DNA from: Candidatus Protochlamydia phocaeensis
GTDB lineage: Bacteria > Chlamydiota > Chlamydiia > Chlamydiales > Parachlamydiaceae
Length of the DNA stretch: 64,000 nt
NCBI RefSeq assembly: GCF_001545115.1
Contig: NZ_FCNU01000032.1
Location: forward strand, 62,001 to 126,000
Direction: 5' to 3'
This document shows positions 7,444 to 16,519 of this stretch, piece after piece. A model generated the notes under the pieces. It had not been told where the DNA came from. It saw only the letters and a list, made by a program, of their open reading frames with translations, and ran no database searches. A program made the translations under genes and the position numbers. Each line of letters opens with the position of its first letter. Positions within the stretch are counted from its first letter, which is position 1.

Positions 7444-7903
7444 TTTAATTCCCATATGCTATCTAAAAATAATCTATATTCTTCTGGAAACGTACGACCG
7501 CCATAATCCCAATGTGGCTTTTTAGGCTCTGGATGGTCTAAATCTGGCCTTAACCATTCTTTAGTTTTGGGATTCGCCCAATTACCTTCTTTACTTCCTG
7601 GTTTTCCTTCACCTTTCCATTCAAATCCTTCCCCCGGACATTTTGTTGGATCATTCCCTAGATCTCTTCCATCATATTTTGGCTTTCTTGCCTCTTTTTC
7701 CTTATCTTCTTTACCTGCCTTATCTTTATAAAAACCTTCTTCTCCTTCTACACTCTCAAGGTCTTTTAGGACCATGTAATCATGCAATTCATTAAAACCC
7801 TTATAGACCAAATAAGCTGCTCCTCATCCTATTATAACACCAGCTGTAGGAAGAATTAGAGGACCTAACGCCACCCCAAAAGTAAATAAGTTTTCGTGGA
7901 AAA
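7440..7903 (-). pseudogene. polymorphic toxin tip, type-37-like, truncated
   Basis: About 150 codons without a proper start. From 7903 the frame reads FGVALGPLILPTAGVIIG, one in-frame TGA at about 7825, then GAAYLVYKGFNELHDYMVL, a Lys/Glu-rich linker, and the tip DPTKCPGEGFEWKGEGKPGS, NWANPKTKEWLRPDLDHPEP and PHWDYGGR. The last blocks match, from memory, the polymorphic toxin type 37 (Ntox37) domain found at Rhs/CDI C-termini. The large N-terminal delivery part is absent, so this is an orphan toxin module. Its stop overlaps the family A copy 1 ATG. Confidence 0.68.
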
Positions 7904-7926
7904 TTTTATTGAAATAAATAAAATTT

Positions 7927-8226
7927 TTGAACGAATATAAAGGAGAACAAAATGAGAAATTTTTTTATAGTTTGTTTTTAACATTATCACTTGGTATTTC
8001 AACTAGCGCCTTCGCGAAAAGAATTTATATCAACGCAAAAGATGTAATGGTTGCTGAAAATGGAATTATTGTGAATTTAAATGGCTATGCGGAAATGGTG
8101 GATGCTATTTATTACGATGAAAATGGAATTTTCTTCGAACCCAAAGTAGCCTGGATGTGTGCAAATGGCCATTATGTAAGTGGGACGACAACTCGTCCAA
8201 AATGTGGCGATAAACAAAGAAGATAA
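7927..8226 (+). CDS. small secreted protein, start region frameshifted
   Basis: The body encodes YSLFLTLSLGISTSAFAKR, a signal peptide with AFA cleavage site, then a beta-rich about 65-residue domain ending VAWMCANGHYVSGTTTRP and KCGDKQRR; the CxNGH and KCG pair recalls a small zinc ribbon. A strong ribosome site (AAAGGAG, 7938-7944) serves an ATG at 7952, but that frame stops after nine codons. One extra T in the seven-T run at 7960-7966 would fuse MRNFF to the signal peptide. So this is a frameshifted, phase-variable or misread gene. Function unknown. Confidence 0.5.
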   Translation: MNEYKGEQNEKFFYSLFLTLSLGISTSAFAKRIYINAKDVMVAENGIIVNLNGYAEMVDAIYYDENGIFFEPKVAWMCANGHYVSGTTTRPKCGDKQRR

Positions 8227-8236
8227 GAACAATTTA

Positions 8237-9064
8237 ATGAAGAAGCGTTTAGTTTATTTTCTTTTTAGCTTGCTCTTCATATTGAATCTAAATGGAATTG
8301 ATATAAACAAAATTCTTGAATCTATCTCTGAAGAAGATAAAGGCTATATCAGTTCCTTCTTTTCCACTTTGATAAGTGATCAATTTGCTTATACCCTTTT
8401 TGCAGATAAGCCTATTTCATTATCTGCACATTTTAATGTCACTCCTTAGGAAAATACACTTGAAAGAATGAACGACCAAGATCCTCTTTTTTGGAAGAGT
8501 TGGCATGTATGGAAAAAATATGCTCCCTTATTCCCTTCAAAACACTATTTAATGATTCTAGAACCAAGCAAATCTAAAATAGCTAGCATATCTAACATCT
8601 TTCTCATTAATCGAAAAGAATTTGTGAAAGTTATTAAGGACAATCAAAAATTATTCAACAAATTTTTAGAACAAGAAGTCAAAGCAGAAGAGCTTTTGGC
8701 TAATATCGAATCCGGTAAAACCTCTCTAGCCGCTAGTATCAAAGATAATCAATTACTCTGGGGAATCTTACTCGGTTACGGAAAACACAACGCTATGCTT
8801 TATAATAAAAGAGAGCGTGGATATTTTGATTGCACTACTTTAAGTCATGTCGCTATGCAAAAATCTAGTATTAAGCTAGAACCCTGTGGAGACTATAATT
8901 ATTCTCCATTGATAATTGAAAGCGTCAATTTTGTAGGTGATCTTAATCATCCAGAAACAATTGAGCTAACTCAAAAATACCAACGCCAAAGAGGACAAAT
9001 ATCAGCCATCTATGCCAAAGGTAATTTTTTAGAGATAACTTTATCACAGTTTACATCTGATTAA
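8237..9064 (+). pseudogene. secreted hypothetical protein split by one in-frame TAG
   Basis: From ATG 8237 (MKKRLVYFLFSLLFILNL, signal peptide) the frame is open to a TAG at 8447-8449, and the same frame continues as ENTLERMNDQDPLFWKSWHV, VWKKYAPLFPSKHYLMILEP, then LLWGILLGYGKHNAMLYNKR to a stop at 9062-9064. Without the TAG the product would be 275 residues. TAG is one base from TGG (Trp), a likely ancestral codon. An ATG at 8468 could start the downstream half but without a signal peptide. The conserved WGILLGYGKHNA block suggests a chlamydial family, but its function is unknown. Confidence 0.6.
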
Positions 9065-9093
9065 TCCAAGCGCTCTTCTCTATTAAACTATCT

Positions 9094-9444
9094 AGGGCGT
9101 GTCGTCAATTAAATGATTGATTAAATTACCCAGCTATCGATTAAACTAACCAACTCAAGGAGTTGGCGATGAAACGATATGCTTTGCGAGATGATCAATG
9201 GGAACGAATCAAGGATTTGCTACAAAGAGGGGTAAGGGCATTGTGATTCCATCGAAAACTAATGCCAAAGAGCCTAGAGATTATGATAATCATCTATATA
9301 AGGCTAGGCATCTTATTGAGAATTTTTTTGCTAAATTGAAGCAATATCGAGCCATTGCTACTCGTTATGATAAAACTGCTCGCAACTTTTTATCAGCAGT
9401 TTACTAGCTGCTTGCGTGATCTGGCTTAATTGACGACACGCCCT
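9094..9444 (+). mobile_element. IS5-family (IS427-like) internal-deletion element
   Basis: Perfect 18-bp terminal inverted repeats, AGGGCGTGTCGTCAATTA at 9094-9111 and its complement at 9427-9444, with TA/CTA on each outer side. Inside, ATG 9169 begins MKRYALRDDQWERIKDLL, the N-terminus of IS5/IS427-type transposases, then jumps to the C-terminal part (IVIPSKTNAKEPRDYDNH, KARHLIENFFAKLKQYRAIA, TRYDKTARNFL). The catalytic middle is deleted. The element is non-autonomous but keeps both ends, so it could be moved by a full copy elsewhere. Confidence 0.85.
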
Positions 9445-9569
9445 AGTGCAAAGCTATATTTTTGAACTAAATTAGCCCTCTTTAATTTCAGGCCCCTTGG
9501 ACTTACCCCAATTTCCGCACCATTTTTTTTAGGGAACAGATCACGCTTTTGAACCGTTTAAGGACTTGC

Positions 9570-9619
9570 TAAAAAAACTTGCAAGCGCACTCAAAATGGA
9601 CATTTTGAGTGCGCTTGCG
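9570..9619 (-). terminator. intrinsic terminator
   Basis: A near-perfect hairpin, stem GCAAGCGCACTCAAAATG and its complement with a two- to three-base loop, is followed on the minus strand by AAGTTTTTTTAG. It lies about 40 bases past the stop of the minus-strand gene at 9661-9996 and is a textbook rho-independent terminator for it. Confidence 0.8.
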
Positions 9620-9660
9620 GCCATCCTGGCAAAAGGCAAGCTTTTGCCAGAAGAAAAAAG

Positions 9661-9996
9661 CTACCGCCTCTGAGACTCCAACCGCCTCTCTTCGGCCCGC
9701 CGGTCTTCAAGTTTTCTATCTTGAATTCTATCCTCTATGCGCTGCTGCTCTCTTCGACTGGCATCGATGCGTGCCTGTACGCGTTGCTGCTGCCGATGAC
9801 TTTCATCAACGCGCTCTTGCTCGCGCTGGTCCGCTTCTTTATTCTCCTCTTCTTTCTTCTGCTGGCGCCACCACTCTTCCCGGCTAGCTTCCCACTGCTT
9901 ATCATCCTGTTTTTGCCAGTCTTTTTCTTCCGCCTGAACAGAAGACAAAGAACTCATGAAAACGGCAAAAAGCGCGTAGTTAATTAAAGCTTTCAT
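9661..9996 (-). CDS. small secreted, charged coiled-coil protein
   Basis: 111 residues. MKALINYALFAVFMSSLSSV followed by QAEE is a signal peptide. The mature part is almost entirely Arg, Glu, Gln and Lys with repeating RxxQQR/RIxxR units (QQRVQARIDASRREQQRIED), predicted as a long helix or coiled coil. A good AAGGAG ribosome site precedes the ATG, and an intrinsic terminator follows. It likely acts in the periplasm or outside. Function unknown. Confidence 0.6.
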   Translation of the reverse strand: MKALINYALFAVFMSSLSSVQAEEKDWQKQDDKQWEASREEWWRQQKKEEENKEADQREQERVDESHRQQQRVQARIDASRREQQRIEDRIQDRKLEDRRAEERRLESQRR

Positions 9997-10028
9997 AAGA
10001 GCTTTCTCCTTATTGTTAGGTCCTATTT

Positions 10029-10934
10029 TTAATGTTTGCCCTGAATATTAAACGGAATTCTCTGCGACTTCATCGCCTCTCGAATAATTAAGAGACCGGC
10101 TATGATCACCAGCAGCACTCCCAGCAAATCAGAAAAAGGAGGGACTTGGTTCCAGATCATCCAATCCAATATCCCAACAAAAATCACGGAAGAATACTGG
10201 AATGTCCCCACTTCAGACGCACTGGCATATTCATAGGCTTTCACCAGGCTTAATTGCGCCAGGAAAAAAGCCGCGCCTGCCGCAACCGCTTCTGCAATAA
10301 CCGGATAGGACGGCATAGGACCGAGAAAGGGAATAAAAACCGATTGAATGCAAGTTGCAAAGAAGAAGAAATAAAAGAGAATCGCCTCTAAAGAATCCGT
10401 GGGAGCCAGCTTTTTAATAAATACATAGGCAATCGCAAGCGAGATGCCGGAGGCCAATCCAATCAGATCCCCCACCTGATCGAAAATCTGCTGAGTCGGC
10501 TTAATGATGATCATAATGCCGATAAAACCGATCAAAATAGAGATCCACGTGCGAAGGGAGGCGCGCTGGTTGAGCATAAAAATGGCTAAGATGGGAATAA
10601 AAAGCGGAGTCGTATTAAAAAGCAAAGTGGCATTGACCAAAGGGATATAGCGCAAAGATAAAGTATAAAGCAGGCTGGCTGCCAAACCAAAGCCGACCCG
10701 TCCCAAGTGATAGCTCAAATGAGAGGTTTTTAGAAATTCGGTTCCTTTTTTTTTCAAGATGGGCAGCATGAGCAGCAACCCGACCAGATAAGAAATAAAA
10801 CTGACCCAAAAGATGGAGGCATGAGCAGCGGCCGCTTTAGTCAATACGCCAAAGACAGCCATCAAAAAGAAAGCGGCTAGCGCATACAAACTTCCCCTAA
10901 ATAAGCTCGAATGAGGAAGGGCATAAATGGCCAT
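10029..10934 (-). CDS. EamA/DMT-family transporter
   Basis: 301 residues with about ten hydrophobic segments and the internal duplication of the drug/metabolite transporter superfamily. Typical landmarks are VNATLLFNTTPLFIPILAIF after the fourth helix, WISILIGFIGIMIIIKP, and in the second half EVGTFQYSSVIFVGILDWMI followed by LLGVLLVIIAGLLII. The substrate cannot be read; relatives export amino acids or metabolites, and parasites use some for uptake (S-adenosylmethionine). GGAGGA precedes the ATG. It is read after no obvious partner. Confidence 0.85.
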   Translation of the reverse strand: MAIYALPHSSLFRGSLYALAAFFLMAVFGVLTKAAAAHASIFWVSFISYLVGLLLMLPILKKKGTEFLKTSHLSYHLGRVGFGLAASLLYTLSLRYIPLVNATLLFNTTPLFIPILAIFMLNQRASLRTWISILIGFIGIMIIIKPTQQIFDQVGDLIGLASGISLAIAYVFIKKLAPTDSLEAILFYFFFFATCIQSVFIPFLGPMPSYPVIAEAVAAGAAFFLAQLSLVKAYEYASASEVGTFQYSSVIFVGILDWMIWNQVPPFSDLLGVLLVIIAGLLIIREAMKSQRIPFNIQGKH

Positions 10935-11113
10935 GCCTTATTTTCCTCCTGCCGTTAAGCTGTCCTGTCGATCGCAAGAATTGTTAAAATAAAAAGCGCA
11001 GCATAAATCCAATAATAAAAATGCGTCCATTCTAATTTCCTTTCCAATTGACTATCGCATTTTAAGGCTTATTTCTATTGCCATCATTCTATAAATTTAA
11101 TTTTAATACAATC

Positions 11114-11161
11114 TATACCGAAGGGAGTTCAAATTCAATTTTTTGACGGCTCTTCGGTATA
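11114..11161. promoter_or_regulatory. 10-bp inverted repeat, possible operator
   Basis: TATACCGAAG at 11114-11123 and its exact complement CTTCGGTATA at 11152-11161, 28 bases apart, lie 20 bases before the aldo/keto reductase ATG. Symmetry and position suggest a regulator binding pair or a leader hairpin that could pair before the ribosome site (AAAGGAGG, 11169-11176). No known motif is matched. Confidence 0.45.
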
Positions 11162-11180
11162 TTCCACAAAGGAGGATAGG

Positions 11181-12173
<993 letters not shown>

Positions 12174-12182
12174 ATAAAACGA

Positions 12183-12215
12183 GCCATTAGAGGGTGTATC
12201 AAAACCGCTAATGGC
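12183..12215. repeat. RepA dispersed repeat, solo end; possible bidirectional terminator
   Basis: GCCATTAG at 12183-12190 pairs with CTAATGGC at 12208-12215 around AGGGTGTATCAAAACCG. The core TTAGAGGGTGTATCAAAACC is the end motif of the RepA family seen at many sites in this window. It lies between the convergent ends of the aldo/keto reductase and the sodium symporter genes, where a terminator would be expected. Confidence 0.6.
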
Positions 12216-12239
12216 CCATCTGCTTCAACGCTCATCCTT

Positions 12240-13625
12240 TCATTCGCATGTCATGGCAGCTTTTTCGCTTGAGCGCGCCTTCAGGCTTAGCCATGCTTCG
12301 CCCAAGCCATATCCGGCAGCTGAAAGGAAAATGCTCAAGATTTCACGTGGAAACTCAACTTCCCAAACGCGAAATAGCACAAAGCCCATTCCGCCAAACG
12401 CCATGGCCAAGCCGGCAGATACGGTATTCCCTTTAGCCTTAAATAGAGCTGCAAAGACAGGTACAAATAGGCAGCAAACGGAAAGCTCATAGCTTTGAAT
12501 CAAGAGATCGACGATTTCTCCAAAGTAAAAGGAGCCGCCAACCGCCAATACGCCAATGCCAGCTGTCATCCAGCGCGAGCCTGTGACGCTGCGCAACTTT
12601 TGGACCAATGAAAAATCAAAGTCTTGCGTGAGATTGGAGCTGACAGCATTGAGCAGGGAAATGGCAGTGGAAATAATGGCCATCAAGACTGCACACCCTA
12701 AAAAGGCCGAGAGGGCCGGCGTCGTCAATGCTTGGGCGACATCCATGAAAACGCTGGATCCTGCAGGCACTTCAATGCCTGCCTGCTTGCCCAATACGCC
12801 AAGAAAAACGGGAATAATGCAGATCGCCAGCGTGCAAAAGGCCGCGCAAGCTGCCGCCCGCGTAACGACGCGAGGCGATTGCGCCGCAAAGCAGCGCTGG
12901 GCCATGTCCTGTTCAATAACCATGAACAGCAAAGGCATGAGCAGCCAGCCGCTTAGCTTAGAGGCATTGAACTCAAATGCCTCGCCGCTCATTCCCGACT
13001 GCAACGTAGAGGCAAAAGAAAAATCACTGGCATATAGCACATAGCCAAATCCAAGGGAAAATATGAGCATGAAAAACAAGGCTTGAATGATATCAATGGA
13101 AACGACCGCCTTAAGGCCCCCCATGACGGTATAAATAACGACGACAACCCAGAAGGCAATGAAAAAGGCCGTTTGATCAAATCCCAAACTCACCATAAAT
13201 TTTTTAGAAGCAATGACTTGCGCAACTAAGATCATGAAAAGCGAAAGAATGGAAAGCAAAGAGGCGATCTGCTTGAGCATGCGTGATTGATAGACCACTT
13301 CAAATAATTGCGCGACTGTCGAGACCTGGAATTGGGCCAGTTTTTTGCCGATTCCCATGGCAAGCAGCACAAAACCCAAGCAGGCTCCTAAGGGATAGAA
13401 AAGCACTGTCCATCCAAATCGATAGGCCTCTTCAGCCGAACCAAGGACCAGCCCACCTCCGATTTGAGTTGCCACAAAGGTCATGAGGAGCGGGAAGAAT
13501 TGCACGTCTTTTCCCGCCAAGAAATAATCTTTTTGATTTTGTAAGTTTTTAGATGCCCGTTTGCCTGCCAGAAAGCAGATGATCTGCAAAACAATCAAAA
13601 TTCCCGTAAATAATGTCATGTTCAT
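12240..13625 (-). CDS. sodium:solute symporter (SSS family)
   Basis: 461 residues with about 13 membrane segments. Family signatures include an N-terminal DYFLAGKDVQFFPLLMTFVA with TQIGGG (sodium-binding first helix), VIYTVMGGLKAVVSIDIIQA and LMAIISTAISLLNAVSSNLT. Members import proline, pantothenate, sugars or other organic solutes with Na+; the substrate cannot be told here. AAGGAA precedes the ATG. Uptake of host metabolites fits an intracellular lifestyle. Confidence 0.9.
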   Translation of the reverse strand: MNMTLFTGILIVLQIICFLAGKRASKNLQNQKDYFLAGKDVQFFPLLMTFVATQIGGGLVLGSAEEAYRFGWTVLFYPLGACLGFVLLAMGIGKKLAQFQVSTVAQLFEVVYQSRMLKQIASLLSILSLFMILVAQVIASKKFMVSLGFDQTAFFIAFWVVVVIYTVMGGLKAVVSIDIIQALFFMLIFSLGFGYVLYASDFSFASTLQSGMSGEAFEFNASKLSGWLLMPLLFMVIEQDMAQRCFAAQSPRVVTRAAACAAFCTLAICIIPVFLGVLGKQAGIEVPAGSSVFMDVAQALTTPALSAFLGCAVLMAIISTAISLLNAVSSNLTQDFDFSLVQKLRSVTGSRWMTAGIGVLAVGGSFYFGEIVDLLIQSYELSVCCLFVPVFAALFKAKGNTVSAGLAMAFGGMGFVLFRVWEVEFPREILSIFLSAAGYGLGEAWLSLKARSSEKAAMTCE

Positions 13626-14070
13626 CTTTTTATTCCTTCTCTTAGTATAGCCTCTTAGGCAAAACAGCCATACAATGAAAGTTGAAGCTGTTAGAGCTAA
13701 GGGCGAATCAGAATGATTTATTTAAATGTAAAAAAATTCAAAAAGGCAAATTAGCAAGAATGGAAAAAATGATGATGACGATGATGGGAAGGAAGAACGC
13801 AAAAGAAAGACGTGCAAGAATTGATTTGATCTCTCGGCCGATAGCCGTTTTTATTAGAACAGATAAGTTGCATGTTGAATTCCTTCTTTATAAGTTTTTC
13901 ACTTCCCCATTCCCGCGCTTAACAGACAAATAAGAGAATAGGAACATGAATGCAACTCATTATAGCAGGCTTTTTCTTGAAAGTCAAATGAATTAAAGAA
14001 ATTGATAGTTGTCAAGAGCCATGCTAGAGTGAATCATTGGCATGATCCACTCTAAACAGCAAGCAAGCTT
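13626..14070. other. intergenic region with one hairpin
   Basis: No convincing gene in 445 bases. A plus-strand ORF at 13682-13933 has low-complexity Lys/Met coding and no ribosome site. A hairpin at 14025-14054 (TAGAGTGAATCAT against ATGATCCACTCTA, one mismatch, loop of about four) lies 17 bases after bioY and may end its transcript, although no T-run follows. Confidence 0.5.
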
Positions 14071-14652
14071 TTAAGATTGCTCAAGGGGCAAGCGGGCTGT
14101 ACGCTTGAGAAGGGCGCACATTGCTAAGATCTTGAGGATTTCTCCTGGAATAAACGGATAAACTCCCATGAGGAGAACATTATTCCAGCCAACAAAAGGA
14201 GCTAGCATGAGAACGCCTAAGCTCATCTCCAGGGCACAAGCGACTAAACCAGCGACAAAAAACGCTTGCGTGTTAAACTGTTTCATTCTCTCGGCAAACC
14301 ATCCCATGCAATAAGCTTGGAGCAAAAAGCCAAGGACATAACCGCCTTTAGGTCCAATAAAGACTAAAGGATCAACTGCCGCACCGGACAAAACGGGCAT
14401 TCCCATGAGAATCTGGGCGAAATACAGTAAGACGGCCCCAGCTCCTTTACGGCTGCCTAAAGTCGCTCCTATCAATAAAACTGCCAGTGTCTGCAAAGTC
14501 AGAGGAACAGGAGTGAACGGCAAATGAATTTTAATTTGGCTACAAAGAGCAATGAAAAGAGACGCTCCAACAACCTGAAGGAGAGAACGCCAGCTTTTAA
14601 TAAAAGGGGTTGGCTCTGCGGCTGCATGGCCAAAATCAACTGTGATTACCAT
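14071..14652 (-). CDS. bioY: BioY biotin transporter
   Basis: 193 residues with about six membrane helices. BioY landmarks are IKIHLPFTPVPLTLQTLAVL, LLIGATLGSRKGAGAVLLYF and AAVDPLVFIGPKGGYVLGFL. BioY is the substrate-binding S component of ECF transporters and can work with a shared energy module or alone; no ATPase genes are adjacent. It suggests biotin is taken from the host. A palindrome about 57-73 bases upstream of the start may be regulatory. Confidence 0.92.
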   Translation of the reverse strand: MVITVDFGHAAAEPTPFIKSWRSLLQVVGASLFIALCSQIKIHLPFTPVPLTLQTLAVLLIGATLGSRKGAGAVLLYFAQILMGMPVLSGAAVDPLVFIGPKGGYVLGFLLQAYCMGWFAERMKQFNTQAFFVAGLVACALEMSLGVLMLAPFVGWNNVLLMGVYPFIPGEILKILAMCALLKRTARLPLEQS

Positions 14653-15051
14653 CGTAACACCTATCAGATTTGTTTAGAAAAACATTCTCCATTGTATGCA
14701 TATCTTTCTATAGTCGTCAACTATAACTATCTTTATTTAATTTTATTCCTCTATGAAAGAAAGAAAATGCCAGGCTCGAATCTGTGCGAAGAGGGTATCA
14801 AAACCCCCTTATCAATTATTTTTCTAATCCAAAAAAAAATTGCCGTCTAATTGCCATGGCCTATTGAAATTAAGAGGCCCGAATAAAGGAGCCATATGAT
14901 TTAATATGACTCCCTTACCCGGGCCTTCTTTCATTCGAACTAGGACGTCCTGCGCTTTAATACCCTTTAAGAAAAAATCTGATTGATCCCGCTTGCTTCT
15001 TACCTATCAAGCGAGTCAGCTCATAGCATCAGAGGACTGCTCGCACAACTC
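14653..15051. other. intergenic region with bipartite hairpin
   Basis: No supported gene. A two-part hairpin at about 14873-14930 pairs AGGCCCG with CGGGCCT (outer) and GGAGCCATAT with ATATGACTCC (inner, one mismatch). It may terminate the minus-strand gene ending at 15052. The palindrome noted at 14709-14725 belongs to bioY. Confidence 0.45.
14709..14725. promoter_or_regulatory. palindrome upstream of bioY, possible operator
   Basis: TATAGTCGTCAACTATA has matching six-base arms (TATAGT/ACTATA) around CGTCA and lies in AT-rich sequence upstream of bioY. Biotin-related genes are often controlled by BirA or BioR type repressors, but this site does not match the consensus motifs I know for those proteins. 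Confidence 0.3.
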
Positions 15052-16170
15052 TCAAAGCAGGTAATCAAAGCTATCGAAAACACGCCCAACTTGAGATAAC
15101 GGGGCTTTTACCAGCTTTTGAATGCGCTCTATATTTGGCCTCCAAACGGACAAACTTAATTTACCGTCTGCAGGCTGTCCGTAAATTCTTTGATTTCTTG
15201 AAGGCTGTTCCTGAAATTCTTCCCAGGTGACTTTATCATCTTTCAAGGAATCAACAAGATCACGGCTCTTTTGCTCATTACAGCATAAACTATTAGAAAA
15301 GGTTTTTGACCATATCACAGCCGGGAGAAAGCCTTCTTCTATAGGATCTTGATTATAAGCTTCATGAAGTTTCTGTTCGATCTGCTGGCTATTAACCCCT
15401 TTCGGCGACAACCCTAGTCCTAAATAGGTGTGGTTGTTTTCATCTAGACACAGGACGTTAAAGCCTCGCGCTTCACCAAAAGGATGCTTGAATACATAGT
15501 TGACAATCGAAGCGAAATGGCAAATATCCCCTTTTTTAATCTCACTTTCATTCTTGATGGATACGTGATCAAATAAACCATTTAAAGAAGAATCTTGTTT
15601 GAAAGATAAGCAAAATCGCCGTTTCGAATTGGCAGAAAATAAAGCGTCGAATTTTTCCGGAGTGATGAGATCTCGCAAGGCGCGAGCTGCAGCTAGATGA
15701 CAGATAGTTCCGCAATCTAATAAGCTCATGGTCTCATTAAAGGCATCTAAAGCGCGAGAGGGCTGTATGTTGTCTTTAATTTTAAACGTAAACATCTTCT
15801 TTCCTGAAACCGACCTATCCGTGTCTTCTACATACGAGAAGAATTTGAGCGGAGACAACCCATGATAAAAAGCACATTGCTTAACAAGCCATGTTAAACG
15901 GTCTTCTTGCTTGAATTTTTTTAATGCCCGATAATAGTCGTAAGGATACCAACAGCCCTTACTCAACACATCTTTAGCTTCAGAAAAATTAAGCGAACCA
16001 TCCCCCTCTTTGCAAACTTGCTGGCGTTCGTAGCTGTCCTGAGCAATCGCTTGAAAATAAGCGACGAATAAAGAAATAAAATCTGGAGTACCCGTTTGAC
16101 TTTTTGCCTCTGTTGGAAGCAAAGGCATCAAAGGTGCTGAAGAACTTAAAGCAGATATTGTTGAATTCAT
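15052..16170 (-). CDS. hypothetical protein, possible cysteine-enzyme effector
   Basis: 372 residues from ATG 16170 (MNSTISALSSSAPLMPLLPT), chosen over an upstream ATG because AAGAGAAG sits just before it. There is no signal peptide or membrane segment. A central segment, DCGTICHLAAARALRDLITP then GDICHFASIVNYVFKHPFGE and TYLGLGLSPKG, faintly recalls the bacterial Tgl-type protein-glutamine transglutaminases (Cys in an early helix, then GDxxxF and a GxG strand), but the usual Glu and His partners are not evident. The Ser/Pro-rich N-terminus suits a type III secreted protein. Function unknown. Confidence 0.5.
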   Translation of the reverse strand: MNSTISALSSSAPLMPLLPTEAKSQTGTPDFISLFVAYFQAIAQDSYERQQVCKEGDGSLNFSEAKDVLSKGCWYPYDYYRALKKFKQEDRLTWLVKQCAFYHGLSPLKFFSYVEDTDRSVSGKKMFTFKIKDNIQPSRALDAFNETMSLLDCGTICHLAAARALRDLITPEKFDALFSANSKRRFCLSFKQDSSLNGLFDHVSIKNESEIKKGDICHFASIVNYVFKHPFGEARGFNVLCLDENNHTYLGLGLSPKGVNSQQIEQKLHEAYNQDPIEEGFLPAVIWSKTFSNSLCCNEQKSRDLVDSLKDDKVTWEEFQEQPSRNQRIYGQPADGKLSLSVWRPNIERIQKLVKAPLSQVGRVFDSFDYLL

Positions 16171-16519
16171 AAACACTTCTCTTACAAAATAGAATAAATA
16201 CAAAACAATTTAACAAATAAATATTTATCAATCAAAATAAAAAAAAACAAACAATCACTAAATATTAGTATAATCATTTATTAATCTAATCAACTAAGCA
16301 ACTTAGTTATTTGATAAAAAAATTGGATAGAGAAGGATACGGCTAACAATCGATCAATAAAAAGGCCGTTTGAGAGATTGGATTAAAAATGCTAAGATTA
16401 ATCCTTGAAAACAAGGAATTTAACATCCTCTGAAACTACTTTAAGCCCCGTCACTTGCGTGGTTTGTTCAATCTAGGAGGGCGTTTGCTTATCTATGTTA
16501 CCTGAGTTTTAATATCTTT
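16171..16519. other. intergenic region, nothing recognised
   Basis: About 350 AT-rich bases upstream of the 15052-16170 gene and downstream of the lysozyme-like gene. No ORF, RNA gene or clear terminator was seen. The AT-rich part at 16200-16300 probably holds the promoter of the minus-strand gene. Confidence 0.4.

Noticed and set aside
9609-9987. Plus-strand ORFs over the charged coiled-coil gene
   Set aside because: They are antisense to a gene with a signal peptide, ribosome site and terminator; the Leu-rich translation is a shadow of Arg/Glu/Gln codons.
12556-13044. 162-codon plus-strand ORF over the sodium symporter
   Set aside because: Antisense to a full-length SSS transporter with family signatures; no ribosome site.
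13682-13933. Plus-strand ORF of 83 codons
   Set aside because: Lys/Met-rich low-complexity translation, no ribosome site, no family, within an otherwise empty intergenic region.
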